A DNA stretch of 32,307 bases. Origin: Clostridia bacterium. GTDB taxonomy: Bacteria; Bacillota; Clostridia; Oscillospirales; Acutalibacteraceae. The stretch lies in contig JAFSYP010000030.1 in assembly GCA_017449935.1 (NCBI GenBank), positions 1 to 32,307 on the forward strand, read 5' to 3'. The translations under genes were made by a program, and so were the position numbers. Shown here one piece after another: positions 15,642 through 23,630 of the stretch. The notes beneath the pieces are model-generated. The model made no database searches. It saw only the letters and a program-made list of their open reading frames with translations, and was not told the origin of the DNA. Position 1 is the stretch's first letter; each line of letters begins with the position of its first letter.

Positions 15642-16143
15642 TTTCCGGTACCTCCAAATGTATAGTATAGAGCGTCTGCGTCACGCCGGACGTATCCATT
15701 TCGCGCAGACGGCCGCCGAAGCTGCATCCCAGCGCGCGGCCGGACGGAAACAGATCGGAAAGCGGCACGAGCACGAACGCGCGTTCGAGCATACGCGGAT
15801 GCGGCAGCGTCAGCTCGAAGCTGTCGCGTTTGACGTTTTCATACAGCAGCACGTCGAGGTCCAGCACGCGCGGTCCGCCGGGGAGCGTCCGCTTGCGGCC
15901 GGCCGCCGCTTCGATGCCGAGGCACACGCCCAAAACGGTCTTTGGCGAAAGGTCCGTTTCCAGCAGCAGCGCGGCGTTGAGAAACTCCGGCTGATCGACA
16001 ATGCCGACAGGCTCCGTCTCATACACGCGGGACACGCCCAGCAGCTGCGTCTTCGGTACGCGGCGCAGCGTGTCCGCAGCAAATTGCAGATAGGACAGCC
16101 GGTCCCCCATATTGGAGCCGACGCCCAGCACGACTTGGTTCAT
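15631..16143 (-). CDS. folK: 6-hydroxymethyl-7,8-dihydropterin pyrophosphokinase
   Basis: 170 residues. It transfers pyrophosphate from ATP to hydroxymethyl-dihydropterin, the step before FolP in folate synthesis. Signatures: GVGSNMGDRLSYLQ at the N-terminus, SRVYETEPVG, PEFLNAALLLET, and the ATP/Mg motif GGPRVLDLDVLLYEN, then LPHPRMLERAFVLVPL. The ATG at 16143 overlaps the stop of the folP-folB fusion as ATGA, so the two are translationally coupled. The C-terminal tail after residue ~155 is not conserved family sequence. Confidence 0.95.
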   Translation of the reverse strand: MNQVVLGVGSNMGDRLSYLQFAADTLRRVPKTQLLGVSRVYETEPVGIVDQPEFLNAALLLETDLSPKTVLGVCLGIEAAAGRKRTLPGGPRVLDLDVLLYENVKRDSFELTLPHPRMLERAFVLVPLSDLFPSGRALGCSFGGRLREMDTSGVTQTLYTIHLEVPENAV

Positions 16144-17333
16144 TTGTCACGCTCCCTTTCGATCTCGACCGCCGCCCATGCGCACTGCGCTTTCATGGGC
16201 GCGTCCGGTTTTTTCAGCCGCAGACGCAGACGCAGGATCGCGGGGTATGCGCAGAACAGCGCGCGCGCCGCCGCGTCCGCGGCCGTTTCGATCAGATCGT
16301 ACCGCGTTTCGGTCAGCGTCCTTTGCAGCGTCTTGGCGACCTGCGCATAGCTGACCGTTTCGGCAATATCGTCTCCCGCTATGGCGGGTGCAAGGTCCAC
16401 GGTCATATCCGCGTCGACCAAAAAAGTCTGTCCGTATTCTTTTTCCTCGGGGTTGACGCCGTGATAGGCGAACACGCGCAGATCCCGCAACAGGATCTTG
16501 CCCTTCCGGCGCGCTTGCGGTATGCGCAGAACGGCGTCCGCCACGCGCGCGGCCTGTACGCTCTCGGCGACGTCGTGCACGCGCAGGATGTCCGCCCCGC
16601 CGGAAACGGCGATCGTATGGCACGCGACGGTCCCCGGCAGACGGCGCAGCGGATCGCCTTCGCCGCTGACCGCGCCGATCACGCGTTTGCGCGACGCGCC
16701 GACCAGCAGCGCACAGTCCGTTTTCAGATGCCGCAGCCCGCGCAGTACCTGAAGATCCCCTGCCCGGCTCTTGCCGAAGCCGATCCCCGGGTCCATGCAA
16801 AGCTGCGTTTTGCGCACGCCCGCCTGCTGCGCCTTTTGCTGCATTTCCGCGAAAAATGCGCGGATCTGCGGCAGCGGATCGTCCGTCCCGTCCGCGTCCG
16901 CGTCCTTGCCGTGCATGACGATCCAGCCGGCTTCATATTGCCGCACTGCCTCTGCCATCTGCGGCAGAAACACGCCGGAGACGTCGTTGATGATCGCCGC
17001 GCCGTTTTCCAGCGCCCACGCCGCCGTTTCGGGGTGGCGCGTATCGACGGACACGGGCACCTGAAGCAGCGCGCAAAGCTGTCCGAGCACCGGACGCAGC
17101 CGCGCGATCTCCTCCTGCGGCGTGATAGACGTGCTGCCCGGCGCCGTCGATTCCGCGCCGACGTCCACAATGTCCGCGCCCTCGGCCTGCATTTGCAGCG
17201 CGCGGTCGACAGCCGCCTGCGCGTCCGCATAGACGCCGCCGTCCGAAAAGGAATCGGGCGTTACGTTCAGGACGCCCATGATGTACGTTCTGTTTCCCGG
17301 CTCAAACCGGAACCGCTTTCCTTCAAACAGCAT
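16140..17333 (-). CDS. folP-folB: Fused dihydropteroate synthase / dihydroneopterin aldolase
   Basis: 397 residues carrying two enzymes. Residues 1 to ~270 are dihydropteroate synthase: NVTPDSFSDGG (23-33), GADIVDVGAESTAPGS, INDVSG, DPGIGFGKS, GASRKRVIG (212-220) and RVHDV. It joins p-aminobenzoate to hydroxymethyl-dihydropterin diphosphate and is the sulfonamide target. Residues ~279-397 are dihydroneopterin aldolase: RDLRVFAYHGVNPEEKEYGQTF, SYAQVAKTL, YDLIET and KKPDAPM. A short basic linker (PQARRKGK) joins them, and the reading frame is continuous with no internal stop. The loop usually written GGESTRPG reads GAESTAPG here, with Ala (64) in place of a usually conserved Arg. It lies 18 bp after folE and overlaps folK by 4 bp. 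Confidence 0.93.
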   Translation of the reverse strand: MLFEGKRFRFEPGNRTYIMGVLNVTPDSFSDGGVYADAQAAVDRALQMQAEGADIVDVGAESTAPGSTSITPQEEIARLRPVLGQLCALLQVPVSVDTRHPETAAWALENGAAIINDVSGVFLPQMAEAVRQYEAGWIVMHGKDADADGTDDPLPQIRAFFAEMQQKAQQAGVRKTQLCMDPGIGFGKSRAGDLQVLRGLRHLKTDCALLVGASRKRVIGAVSGEGDPLRRLPGTVACHTIAVSGGADILRVHDVAESVQAARVADAVLRIPQARRKGKILLRDLRVFAYHGVNPEEKEYGQTFLVDADMTVDLAPAIAGDDIAETVSYAQVAKTLQRTLTETRYDLIETAADAAARALFCAYPAILRLRLRLKKPDAPMKAQCAWAAVEIERERDK

Positions 17334-17351
17334 ATTCCGCCGTCCTTCTTT

Positions 17352-17912
17352 CTATTCCTTCAGAAGCGCCAGCGCTTCCGCACGCGTGCGCGCGTCGCTG
17401 CGCATTACGCCGCGCAGCGCGGAGGTACGCGTTTCGCTGCCCGCGGCACGCGCGCCGCGCATGGTCATGCACAGATGCTGCGCCTCGATCACGACCGCCA
17501 CGCCCATAGGCGACAGCTCCTCGTACAGAAAGTCCGCGATCTGCGCCGTCAGCCGTTCCTGAAGCTGCGGGCGCTTGGCGAACGTCCCGACGATCCGCGC
17601 CAGCTTGGACAGGCCGATCACCTTGCCGTTCTGCGGGATATACGCGATATGCGCCTTGCCCATGAAGGGGATCAGGTGATGCTCGCACATGGAGTACAGC
17701 GGGATGTCCCGCACGATCACCATTTCGTTGCCGTTCGGCTCGTCGAAGATCTTCAGATGCTGCCGCGGGTCCTCCTCCAGTCCGGCGAAGATCTCCGCAT
17801 ACATCCGCGCCACACGCGCCGGCGTCTCGACCAGTCCCTCGCGGTCGGGGTCCTCGCCGATGGCTTCCAGAATGTCGCGCACCGCCTGTTCAATTTTCGG
17901 TATGTTCATCAT
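17352..17912 (-). CDS. folE: GTP cyclohydrolase I
   Basis: 186 residues, full length. It converts GTP to dihydroneopterin triphosphate, the first step of folate (and tetrahydropterin) synthesis, as a zinc-dependent decamer. Zinc and catalytic residues are visible in [11 protein letters not shown] (C76, H78, H79) and QHLCMTMRG (C148), with PARVARMY and GLSKLARIV elsewhere. The tandem ATGs at 17912/17909 follow AAGGCGGTGA, a near-ideal ribosome site; GTG 17918 is too close to it. The start lies within the 3' end of the upstream transglutaminase gene (23-bp overlap), tying folate synthesis to the envelope genes of the same operon. Confidence 0.95.
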   Translation of the reverse strand: MMNIPKIEQAVRDILEAIGEDPDREGLVETPARVARMYAEIFAGLEEDPRQHLKIFDEPNGNEMVIVRDIPLYSMCEHHLIPFMGKAHIAYIPQNGKVIGLSKLARIVGTFAKRPQLQERLTAQIADFLYEELSPMGVAVVIEAQHLCMTMRGARAAGSETRTSALRGVMRSDARTRAEALALLKE

Positions 17913-19077
17913 CGTCACCGCCTTGTACTTCCAAAATGATCTCTATTCGGTTGTCCGCGTCCGTGTTATAGTACGAAACGCGATCCGTCGCAAATTCCCG
18001 GCTCGTCTTTTTGGCGATCTGCTTGAGCAGCGCATAGATCTCCTCCTGCTCGAAGAGCTTCTGCTGCGCGCTTTTATACGATTCGGCGTCGGCAAACTGC
18101 AGCTCAAACCCGTCGCTGCCGTCCGAGATAATGCGTGATGCATACGTCGCAGCGCGTTTTTTCTCCGCGTCGCCGAACGATTTGAAGAGGAGCTTTTCGT
18201 GCACGAAGAAATTGTCCGCCGTCGCCGTGCATTCGACGAGCGCGTCAAAGTCCGCGTGTGTTTTTTTGATCTGCGCGTCCGTGACGTTGAAATAGGTGTA
18301 GCGGATCATGCTGCCGCCGTTCTCCATGACCGGATCGTCCCACGTCAGATCGAGATGATACCATTCGCCGTCCAGCTGCACCACGTTCCACATGTGGCTC
18401 TGCGTCCGGCTGCCGGGCGGCGTGGAGCTGCCGTGCACCACGAAGCAGGGTATGCCCAGCAGATCGAGCAGATACTTGGCCGTCTTGGCATATCCCTCGC
18501 AGGCGGCGTTTTCTCCGACCAGCGCGCCGTAGATGGTGTTCTTGAAGTTGTTGCCTTCGATGTCGGAATAGCCGCACAGCGCGATCAGACTGTCATGGAC
18601 GACGCGTTCGCGCTCGAACGCCGTCGACTGCGCGTTCGCTTTGGCCACGATACCCTCCGCCACCTCGGTGCATCTGCGGAACACAGCGGCGTAATCCTCC
18701 GCGTTCATGCGGTAGGACGGATAAAAATACGTGCGCTTCTTGCTCTGCCGCATCGTCGTGCCGTTGTTCAGGAAGAACAGCGTCGGGTTGTCGTACAGCA
18801 GCGCGCTGTACATCCGGCTGAGCTCCTCCTGCGTCATCTTCGGCACCTCGATGGATTGCGGGAAATCCGTCACCGCGGAAAGCACGGCGTTGTACGCGGC
18901 CTTCTCCGTGTCGTTCAGCAGCTCGAAGTAGTGCTTATGGGGACTGCCGATCTCCAGCGTCCGCGTGTCGGCCTGAAACTCCGGCGCATTGTCCGGAAGC
19001 AAGGCGCAGCCGCACGTTCCCAAAGCAACCAGCGCCGCCAGGCACAGGCAGAAAACGCCTCGGAACACTTTCTTCAC
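17890..19077 (-). CDS. Exported transglutaminase-like protein, probable lipoprotein
   Basis: 395 residues. The N-terminus (MKKVFRG, hydrophobic core, TCGC at 21-24) looks like a lipoprotein signal, though the lipobox is not ideal. A transglutaminase-like (papain-fold) domain follows, with a readable triad: Cys in [13 protein letters not shown] (C193), His in [17 protein letters not shown] (H228) and Asp in LTWDD (D243). Bacterial proteins of this kind are often surface peptidases or crosslinking enzymes of the cell envelope; the substrate is unknown. The start is GTG 19077, overlapping the stop of the LCP gene (GTGA) with GGAGGAGG upstream. The polar C-terminus after ~300 has no recognised domain. 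Confidence 0.85.
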   Translation of the reverse strand: MKKVFRGVFCLCLAALVALGTCGCALLPDNAPEFQADTRTLEIGSPHKHYFELLNDTEKAAYNAVLSAVTDFPQSIEVPKMTQEELSRMYSALLYDNPTLFFLNNGTTMRQSKKRTYFYPSYRMNAEDYAAVFRRCTEVAEGIVAKANAQSTAFERERVVHDSLIALCGYSDIEGNNFKNTIYGALVGENAACEGYAKTAKYLLDLLGIPCFVVHGSSTPPGSRTQSHMWNVVQLDGEWYHLDLTWDDPVMENGGSMIRYTYFNVTDAQIKKTHADFDALVECTATADNFFVHEKLLFKSFGDAEKKRAATYASRIISDGSDGFELQFADAESYKSAQQKLFEQEEIYALLKQIAKKTSREFATDRVSYYNTDADNRIEIILEVQGGDDDEHTEN

Positions 19078-19943
19078 CGCTGCACCTCCTCCTTTGGAAT
19101 GATCCGGAAATACTGGATGTCCTGCACTTCAAACGGATTACGCTGCATATATTCGAGCATATTCCCGGATTTCTTGAAATCCATGACGGAGATGTCGCTC
19201 GTCAGCGTGCCGATCAGCGAAGAATACAGATTGTCCTTCTTTTCCAGATTTTTTTCCGTGATGTACTGCAAGAACATCTCGCCGACGGCGCGCGCCTGCA
19301 TTTGCAGACCTTCCTCGCCGATCGCGCCGCAGTACCGCATATATTTCAGAAGATCGTCGCCGCGCAGCTTCTGCTCGCCCTCGATGAGCACGATGGCAAA
19401 GTCCTCGCCGCGGTAATTGATCTGCTTCGGGAAGGACAGCACGATCGGTCCCATGGAATTGACGGCGCGCTTGAACGTGTTGTCGTCGGAGGCGATGTAG
19501 CGGTCGATGTGGATGCCGCTGATCTTCTCGACGGCGCGGATGAGCTGCTTGACGCCGCCGGACTGGTAATGCTCCAGAAAGCTGCCGAAGCGCTCGCCCG
19601 TATTCACGCCCTCTCGCGGGGAAAACGCGCAGACGGAATACAGCTTCTCATCAAAGTTGATCTGCACCACGCAGAGCATCCGGATGTCCGTCTTTTCCGG
19701 CGTCGCGCACAAAAGCAGCAGATTCTTGACGCCGGACACGTCGGCAAGCGGCTGCGTGCTGTCCGTTTCCGTCTGTGTTTCGGTCGTCTCCTTCCGGGAA
19801 AAGCCGCCGGAATGCAGGCCGATATAGACCGCGCTCACAGCCAAAAACAGCACGAGGAACACGGACGCCGCGCCGAGAAAGCGCACCGATCTGCGTCGTA
19901 TAAGCTGCTGAAGGGATTGCAGCATTTGTAAAACGGTCTGCAT
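19074..19943 (-). CDS. LytR-CpsA-Psr (LCP)-family membrane protein, atypical
   Basis: 289 residues with a single N-terminal transmembrane helix (about 21-43), the remainder outside the cell. LCP proteins attach teichoic acids or capsule to peptidoglycan. Family pattern: TDIRMLCVVQINF...LYSVCAFSPRE (cf. TDTMMLVSI...SIPRD), YQSGGVKQLIRAVEKISGIHIDRYI, then LRGDDLLKYMRY. The usual C-terminal R-x-R...GR-x-x-RQ arginines that contact the polyprenyl pyrophosphate head appear replaced (MRYCGAIGEEGLQMQAR). It may therefore be a non-enzymatic or divergent member. ATG 19943 lies 5 bp after the amylase stop with GTGAGG just upstream; longer in-frame starts would overlap the amylase. Confidence 0.75.
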   Translation of the reverse strand: MQTVLQMLQSLQQLIRRRSVRFLGAASVFLVLFLAVSAVYIGLHSGGFSRKETTETQTETDSTQPLADVSGVKNLLLLCATPEKTDIRMLCVVQINFDEKLYSVCAFSPREGVNTGERFGSFLEHYQSGGVKQLIRAVEKISGIHIDRYIASDDNTFKRAVNSMGPIVLSFPKQINYRGEDFAIVLIEGEQKLRGDDLLKYMRYCGAIGEEGLQMQARAVGEMFLQYITEKNLEKKDNLYSSLIGTLTSDISVMDFKKSGNMLEYMQRNPFEVQDIQYFRIIPKEEVQR

Positions 19944-19948
19944 GATCC

Positions 19949-21802
19949 TCACTCTCCGTCCACCAATAGTGCGGCGCCGCAAGCGTCCAGACGCACGGCG
20001 CCCCCGTTCGGGCGGCTGCCACCGAGCGCCAGACGCAGGCTCTGCCACTGCGCGGGAAGATAGTAGTCAATGGGATGGTCGTTGCGGTTGACGATCGTCA
20101 GCGCACGCGAATCGCCGCGCACACGCGCAAACGCGACGCAGCCGAGCGCCGCCGATACGGGAACGAAATCGCCGTCCGTAAAGCATGCCGCCGTACGGCG
20201 AACGGCGCCGAGACTGCGGTAGTAGTCCACAAGCTGCGCGTCCTCGCGCCCCCACGGATAGCACTCGCGGTTGAAGGGATCTTCGCCGCCCTCCATGCCC
20301 GCCTCGTCCCCGTAGTACACGCAGGGAACGCCGGGCAGCGTGTATTGCAGCATCGCCGCCGCGCGCAGCAGCGCCGTGCCCTTTTTGCGCTCGTCGGGCG
20401 TAAGCCGTCCGCCGCCCGCCTTCCACGCAGAGCGCGAATAGCCGCTGCCGACCAGACGCGTGAGCGCCCGCGCGGTATCGTGCGTGCCGATATGGTTCAT
20501 CAGCGTGCGGATGCTCTGCGGCGGATAATTCTCCAGCACGGTCAGCACCGCGTCCATAAAACGCTCGGCGCTGCCGGTCTGCAGAAAGCGCAGGATCGCT
20601 TCGGCAAAGGGATAGTTCATCACGGAATCCATCTGGCCGCCCAGCAGATACCGCCGCCGGTGTCCGTAGCTGATCTTGATGCTCGCGTCCTCCCAGACCT
20701 CGCCGAGCACATAGGCGTCCGGCTTTTCCGCCTTGACCGCCGCGTAAAATTCGTCCAGAAAGGCGTCCGGCAGCTCGTCCGCCACGTCCAGCCGCCAGCC
20801 GTCCGCGCCGAGCGAGAGCCACTTGCGCGCGACGTCCGTGATGTAGGCGCGGTAGCTTTCGTTCTCCTCGCGCACCTCCGGCAGGATGTCGATCCCCCAC
20901 CAGCAGTCGTAGCTCCGCGGCCAGCGCCGGAACGTATACCACGGATAGTAGGGCGACTGCCGACTCTGGTATGCGCCCGTATCCTTATAATGCCCATATT
21001 TATTGAAATATCGGCTGTCGTCGCCGGTATGACTGAATACGCCGTCCAGCAGCACGCGTATCCCGTGTTCATGCGCCGCGTCGCACAGCGCCTTGAAATC
21101 CGCCTCGGTCCCCAGCAGCGGATCGATTGTCTCGTAATCCGCCGTGTCGTATCGGTGGTTGGACGCCGCCTCGAAGATCGGATTGAGATAAATGCAGCTC
21201 ACGCCCAGCGAGCGCAGATACGGCAGCTTTTCGCGGACGCCCGCCAGATCGCCGCCGAAAAAGTCGTATTTGCGGATGCGTCCGGCGCCGTCCGTCTCCC
21301 ACATCGGCTCGCCGCCCCAGTCCGCGCGCAGCACGCGCGAGGCGGGCACGTTCTTTTTCGGCTGTCCGGACGCGCGGAAACGGTCGGGAAATATCTGATA
21401 CAGGATGCCGCCGGGCACCCATGCGGGCGCGCGCGTCTGCGGATCATACACCGTCAGCTGCCACTCCCCGCCGCTGCGGGAAATCCTGCCGACGCCGTTT
21501 TCGGTCAGACGGATCTCCATGCTGCCGAAATCCGTTTCATAAAAAAAACGGTACCAGTACAGTCCGACGGCAGGCGGCGTCCAGACGACGCGCCACCATT
21601 CCTCGCCGTCACCCTCCATACGCTCCCATTCGGCCGGAACTGTTTCCGTCGGACCGGCGTCCTCGTGCACGGCCAGCTGTACGCTGCGGCAGCCGAATTC
21701 CCGCGGCAGGATGACGCGGAACGTGACCGGCTCGCCGACAGGCGCGGCGCCGAAGGGCGATTTATGATAGTCTTTTCTCGAATTATAGGGAATATAGAAC
21801 AT
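19949..21802 (-). CDS. GH13 alpha-amylase / neopullulanase-like glycosidase
   Basis: 617 residues without signal peptide, so probably cytosolic. An N-terminal beta domain (about 1-120, CBM34-like) precedes the barrel, which begins PGGILYQIFPDRF. Conserved regions: LLDGVFSHTGDDS, GWRLDVADELPD with nucleophile D339, VLGEVWEDA with acid/base E368, and MNHIGTHDTAR with D442. It hydrolyses alpha-1,4 (and possibly alpha-1,6) links in maltodextrins, pullulan or cyclodextrins. It fits functionally with MalQ encoded at 2431-3867. The ribosome site before ATG 21802 is poor (GAGGG about 13 nt away). It lies between a 62-residue membrane peptide gene and the LCP gene in the long operon. Confidence 0.92.
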   Translation of the reverse strand: MFYIPYNSRKDYHKSPFGAAPVGEPVTFRVILPREFGCRSVQLAVHEDAGPTETVPAEWERMEGDGEEWWRVVWTPPAVGLYWYRFFYETDFGSMEIRLTENGVGRISRSGGEWQLTVYDPQTRAPAWVPGGILYQIFPDRFRASGQPKKNVPASRVLRADWGGEPMWETDGAGRIRKYDFFGGDLAGVREKLPYLRSLGVSCIYLNPIFEAASNHRYDTADYETIDPLLGTEADFKALCDAAHEHGIRVLLDGVFSHTGDDSRYFNKYGHYKDTGAYQSRQSPYYPWYTFRRWPRSYDCWWGIDILPEVREENESYRAYITDVARKWLSLGADGWRLDVADELPDAFLDEFYAAVKAEKPDAYVLGEVWEDASIKISYGHRRRYLLGGQMDSVMNYPFAEAILRFLQTGSAERFMDAVLTVLENYPPQSIRTLMNHIGTHDTARALTRLVGSGYSRSAWKAGGGRLTPDERKKGTALLRAAAMLQYTLPGVPCVYYGDEAGMEGGEDPFNRECYPWGREDAQLVDYYRSLGAVRRTAACFTDGDFVPVSAALGCVAFARVRGDSRALTIVNRNDHPIDYYLPAQWQSLRLALGGSRPNGGAVRLDACGAALLVDGE

Positions 21803-21832
21803 GGTCGGATTCAGGCCCTCTTCCTTCTGCTT

Positions 21833-22021
21833 TTACATCGGCGGGAGCATGGAGATCTGCAGGAGCATCCGCATCAGGAAATACCCCAGCAGGAACACCA
21901 GCACGAACGCCGCCGCGCGCGTCACGCGCATCAGGATTTTGCGTCGGCGCACGCGCGCATGATAGGCGTACGTCCCGCTGTAATGCCGGATAAAAGGGAC
22001 CGTTTTTTTCTTTTTGGCCAT
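21833..22021 (-). CDS. Small single-span membrane protein, unknown function
   Basis: 62 residues. A strongly basic N-terminus (MAKKKKTVPF, then RVRRRKILMR near 24-33) is followed by one hydrophobic helix (about 35-57, AAAFVLVFLLGYFLMRML) and a short tail. It has an excellent ribosome site (AAGGAGGG, 6 nt before ATG 22021) and sits 12 bp after the RnfA-like gene and 30 bp before the amylase gene, so it is very likely translated. By the positive-inside rule the basic end is cytosolic. It could be an accessory subunit of the Rnf-like complex. No homology is claimed. Confidence 0.75.
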   Translation of the reverse strand: MAKKKKTVPFIRHYSGTYAYHARVRRRKILMRVTRAAAFVLVFLLGYFLMRMLLQISMLPPM

Positions 22022-22033
22022 CTTGTACCCTCC

Positions 22034-22630
22034 TTACGCGAACAGCGCCCGACCGGAAAGTCCCGCAAAGGCGAGCGAGAGCATCGCCACATACAGGAAC
22101 ATCGCGGGCGTGCCGCGGAACAGCGGCGGGATATCCGGATTCTTTTCCAGCCTGCGCAAGCCGATATTCACCAGAAACAGCGCAAGGATAAACGACAGGC
22201 CCGAACCGAGTCCCGTGCCGACGCTTTGCAGCAGCGTAAAGCCCGCCTGACGGTTTATCAGCGGCACCGCGAACACCATCGTGTTGAGCGCGGCGATGCC
22301 GAGCGTGTTGAAGAACCGGAGTCCCGGCCGCAGCAGCAGCCGGATCAGCGCCACCGTGACGATATACAGCGCGGCCAATACGCCGCCGAAGATCAGGATA
22401 TGCGGCGCGCTGCCGAGCGCGTTGATCTCGGGGATCGCGTCCAGCCGGCGGCACAGCAGCGCCGTGACGGTGGAATAGAACGCGATCATCACCGCGAACG
22501 GTATGAACCGACGCGGTTTTGTGGACATACGGATCGCTTCGCTTGCGCCGTAGCCGCCGCTGAAGACGAGGTTCTGCACAAAGATCATGTACAGCGCCGT
22601 CTGCAGCAGGGAGAACACACTATGCATCAT
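22034..22630 (-). CDS. RnfA/NqrE-like integral membrane protein lacking both cluster cysteines
   Basis: 198 residues with about six hydrophobic helices, the length and layout of RnfA. In Rnf/Nqr, RnfA and RnfE hold a [2Fe-2S] cluster inside the membrane with two Cys each. The RnfA signature NNFVLSRFLGICPFLG reads QNLVFSGGYGASEAIR here, with Ser30 at the first Cys. The second motif (TTNCAVLGVALLN) reads ALNTMVFAVPLIN, keeping Asn116 but with Thr117 for Cys. The downstream SVGTGLGSGLSFILALFLV matches the family well. Start: tandem ATGs at 22630/22627, GGAGGG 7 nt upstream, overlapping the RnfE-like gene by 11 bp. The homology is clear, but canonical electron transfer is doubtful. Confidence 0.82.
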   Translation of the reverse strand: MMHSVFSLLQTALYMIFVQNLVFSGGYGASEAIRMSTKPRRFIPFAVMIAFYSTVTALLCRRLDAIPEINALGSAPHILIFGGVLAALYIVTVALIRLLLRPGLRFFNTLGIAALNTMVFAVPLINRQAGFTLLQSVGTGLGSGLSFILALFLVNIGLRRLEKNPDIPPLFRGTPAMFLYVAMLSLAFAGLSGRALFA

Positions 22631-23630
22631 ACTGCGCCCCTCCTTCATCCGCCGCGTCGTCCGGATCGCCCAAGTCCGCCAGAATGGCGTCCAGCTCCGC
22701 CTGCACGGAAAAATCCAGCGCGGCGAACAGATCGTCCGGCAGCTCCTGCTGCGGATCGTCGTCCGCCTCCTGCTCGTAAAATGCCTCCGCCGCACTCTGC
22801 GCCGTGTCTTCGGGCAGCGTCTGCCGCGGCGGTAGCTCCGGCTGCGGGGCCGGCTCCGGCTCATCCTGCGGCAAAGGCTCGTCATTCGTTTCGGGTGTTT
22901 CTTCCGCCGCGTCCGCTTCGTCCGCCGGCGGCTGAGGCTGCGGCACGGCCGTCTGCACCTGTACGACCGGCGCGCTCTTGCGCTTCTGTCGGCGGATACC
23001 GAACGCCATCTGTACGTTCTGCCGCAGAGATACGGAAATAAACCACTTCAGGAACGCCGCCATAAAGCCCAACATCAAAAATCCGCCGAAGGGCATCGCC
23101 AGTCCGCGCAGCGGCGGATTTCGGAACACGACGAGATCGCCGACCGTTCCGCTGCCCAGAAGCCCGCGCAGGAAGCCCGATACCAGCAGCACCAGAGAGG
23201 CGCCGAGGCCGTTCGCCAGAGCGTCGAGAAAACTGACGCGCAGCTTTTGCTTGACCGCGATCTTTTCGCACCGCAGCGCGACCAGAGAGCTGGCCGCCAT
23301 CAGCGGCAGATACACGCCCGCCTGCTCGCGCAGCTCCGGCGCGTTCTGCTCCAGAAAGAACGCCGTTTCGGCGCAGACCAAAAGACCGATGATGAAATAG
23401 ACCGCCACACGGATGCGGCGCGGGATACGCTTGAGGAGCAGGGACGCGACGCACTCGCTGACGATGAGAAGCCCCGTCACCAGCGCCGACAGCAGCGCGG
23501 ACACATACAGATCCGCTGCCGCCGCCACAGCCGGACACAGGCCGATCACCTGCACCAGCACGGGATTTTGCAGCAGTACGCCGTGCATGAAAATACGCGA
23601 CGTGAGGCTGATCGGCTTTTTCTTACGCAT
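22620..23630 (-). CDS. RnfE/NqrD-like membrane protein with a long acidic C-terminal tail
   Basis: 336 residues. Residues 1 to ~205 are RnfE-like with about six helices, including NPVLVQVIGLCPAVAAA, which keeps the first cluster Cys (C32). The second ligand motif (YIPLIVVNC) reads YLPLMAASS, with Ser115 in its place; a Cys six residues on (C121) might substitute. Residues ~215-336 are an extension not found in ordinary RnfE: Pro/Glu/Asp-rich, low-complexity, ending in a helix-like LDAILADLG (313-321). ATG 23630 has GGAGGG 8 nt upstream; GTG 23639 is too close to it. It overlaps its neighbours on both sides, so D, E and A are translationally coupled. Confidence 0.82.
   Translation of the reverse strand: MRKKKPISLTSRIFMHGVLLQNPVLVQVIGLCPAVAAAADLYVSALLSALVTGLLIVSECVASLLLKRIPRRIRVAVYFIIGLLVCAETAFFLEQNAPELREQAGVYLPLMAASSLVALRCEKIAVKQKLRVSFLDALANGLGASLVLLVSGFLRGLLGSGTVGDLVVFRNPPLRGLAMPFGGFLMLGFMAAFLKWFISVSLRQNVQMAFGIRRQKRKSAPVVQVQTAVPQPQPPADEADAAEETPETNDEPLPQDEPEPAPQPELPPRQTLPEDTAQSAAEAFYEQEADDDPQQELPDDLFAALDFSVQAELDAILADLGDPDDAADEGGAQYDA

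Noticed and set aside
20075-23041. A 988-codon plus-strand open frame across four genes
   Set aside because: It is antisense to the amylase, small membrane protein, RnfA- and RnfE-like genes. Composition is Arg/His/Ala-rich, as expected from antisense to GC-rich coding sequence, and no motif is visible.
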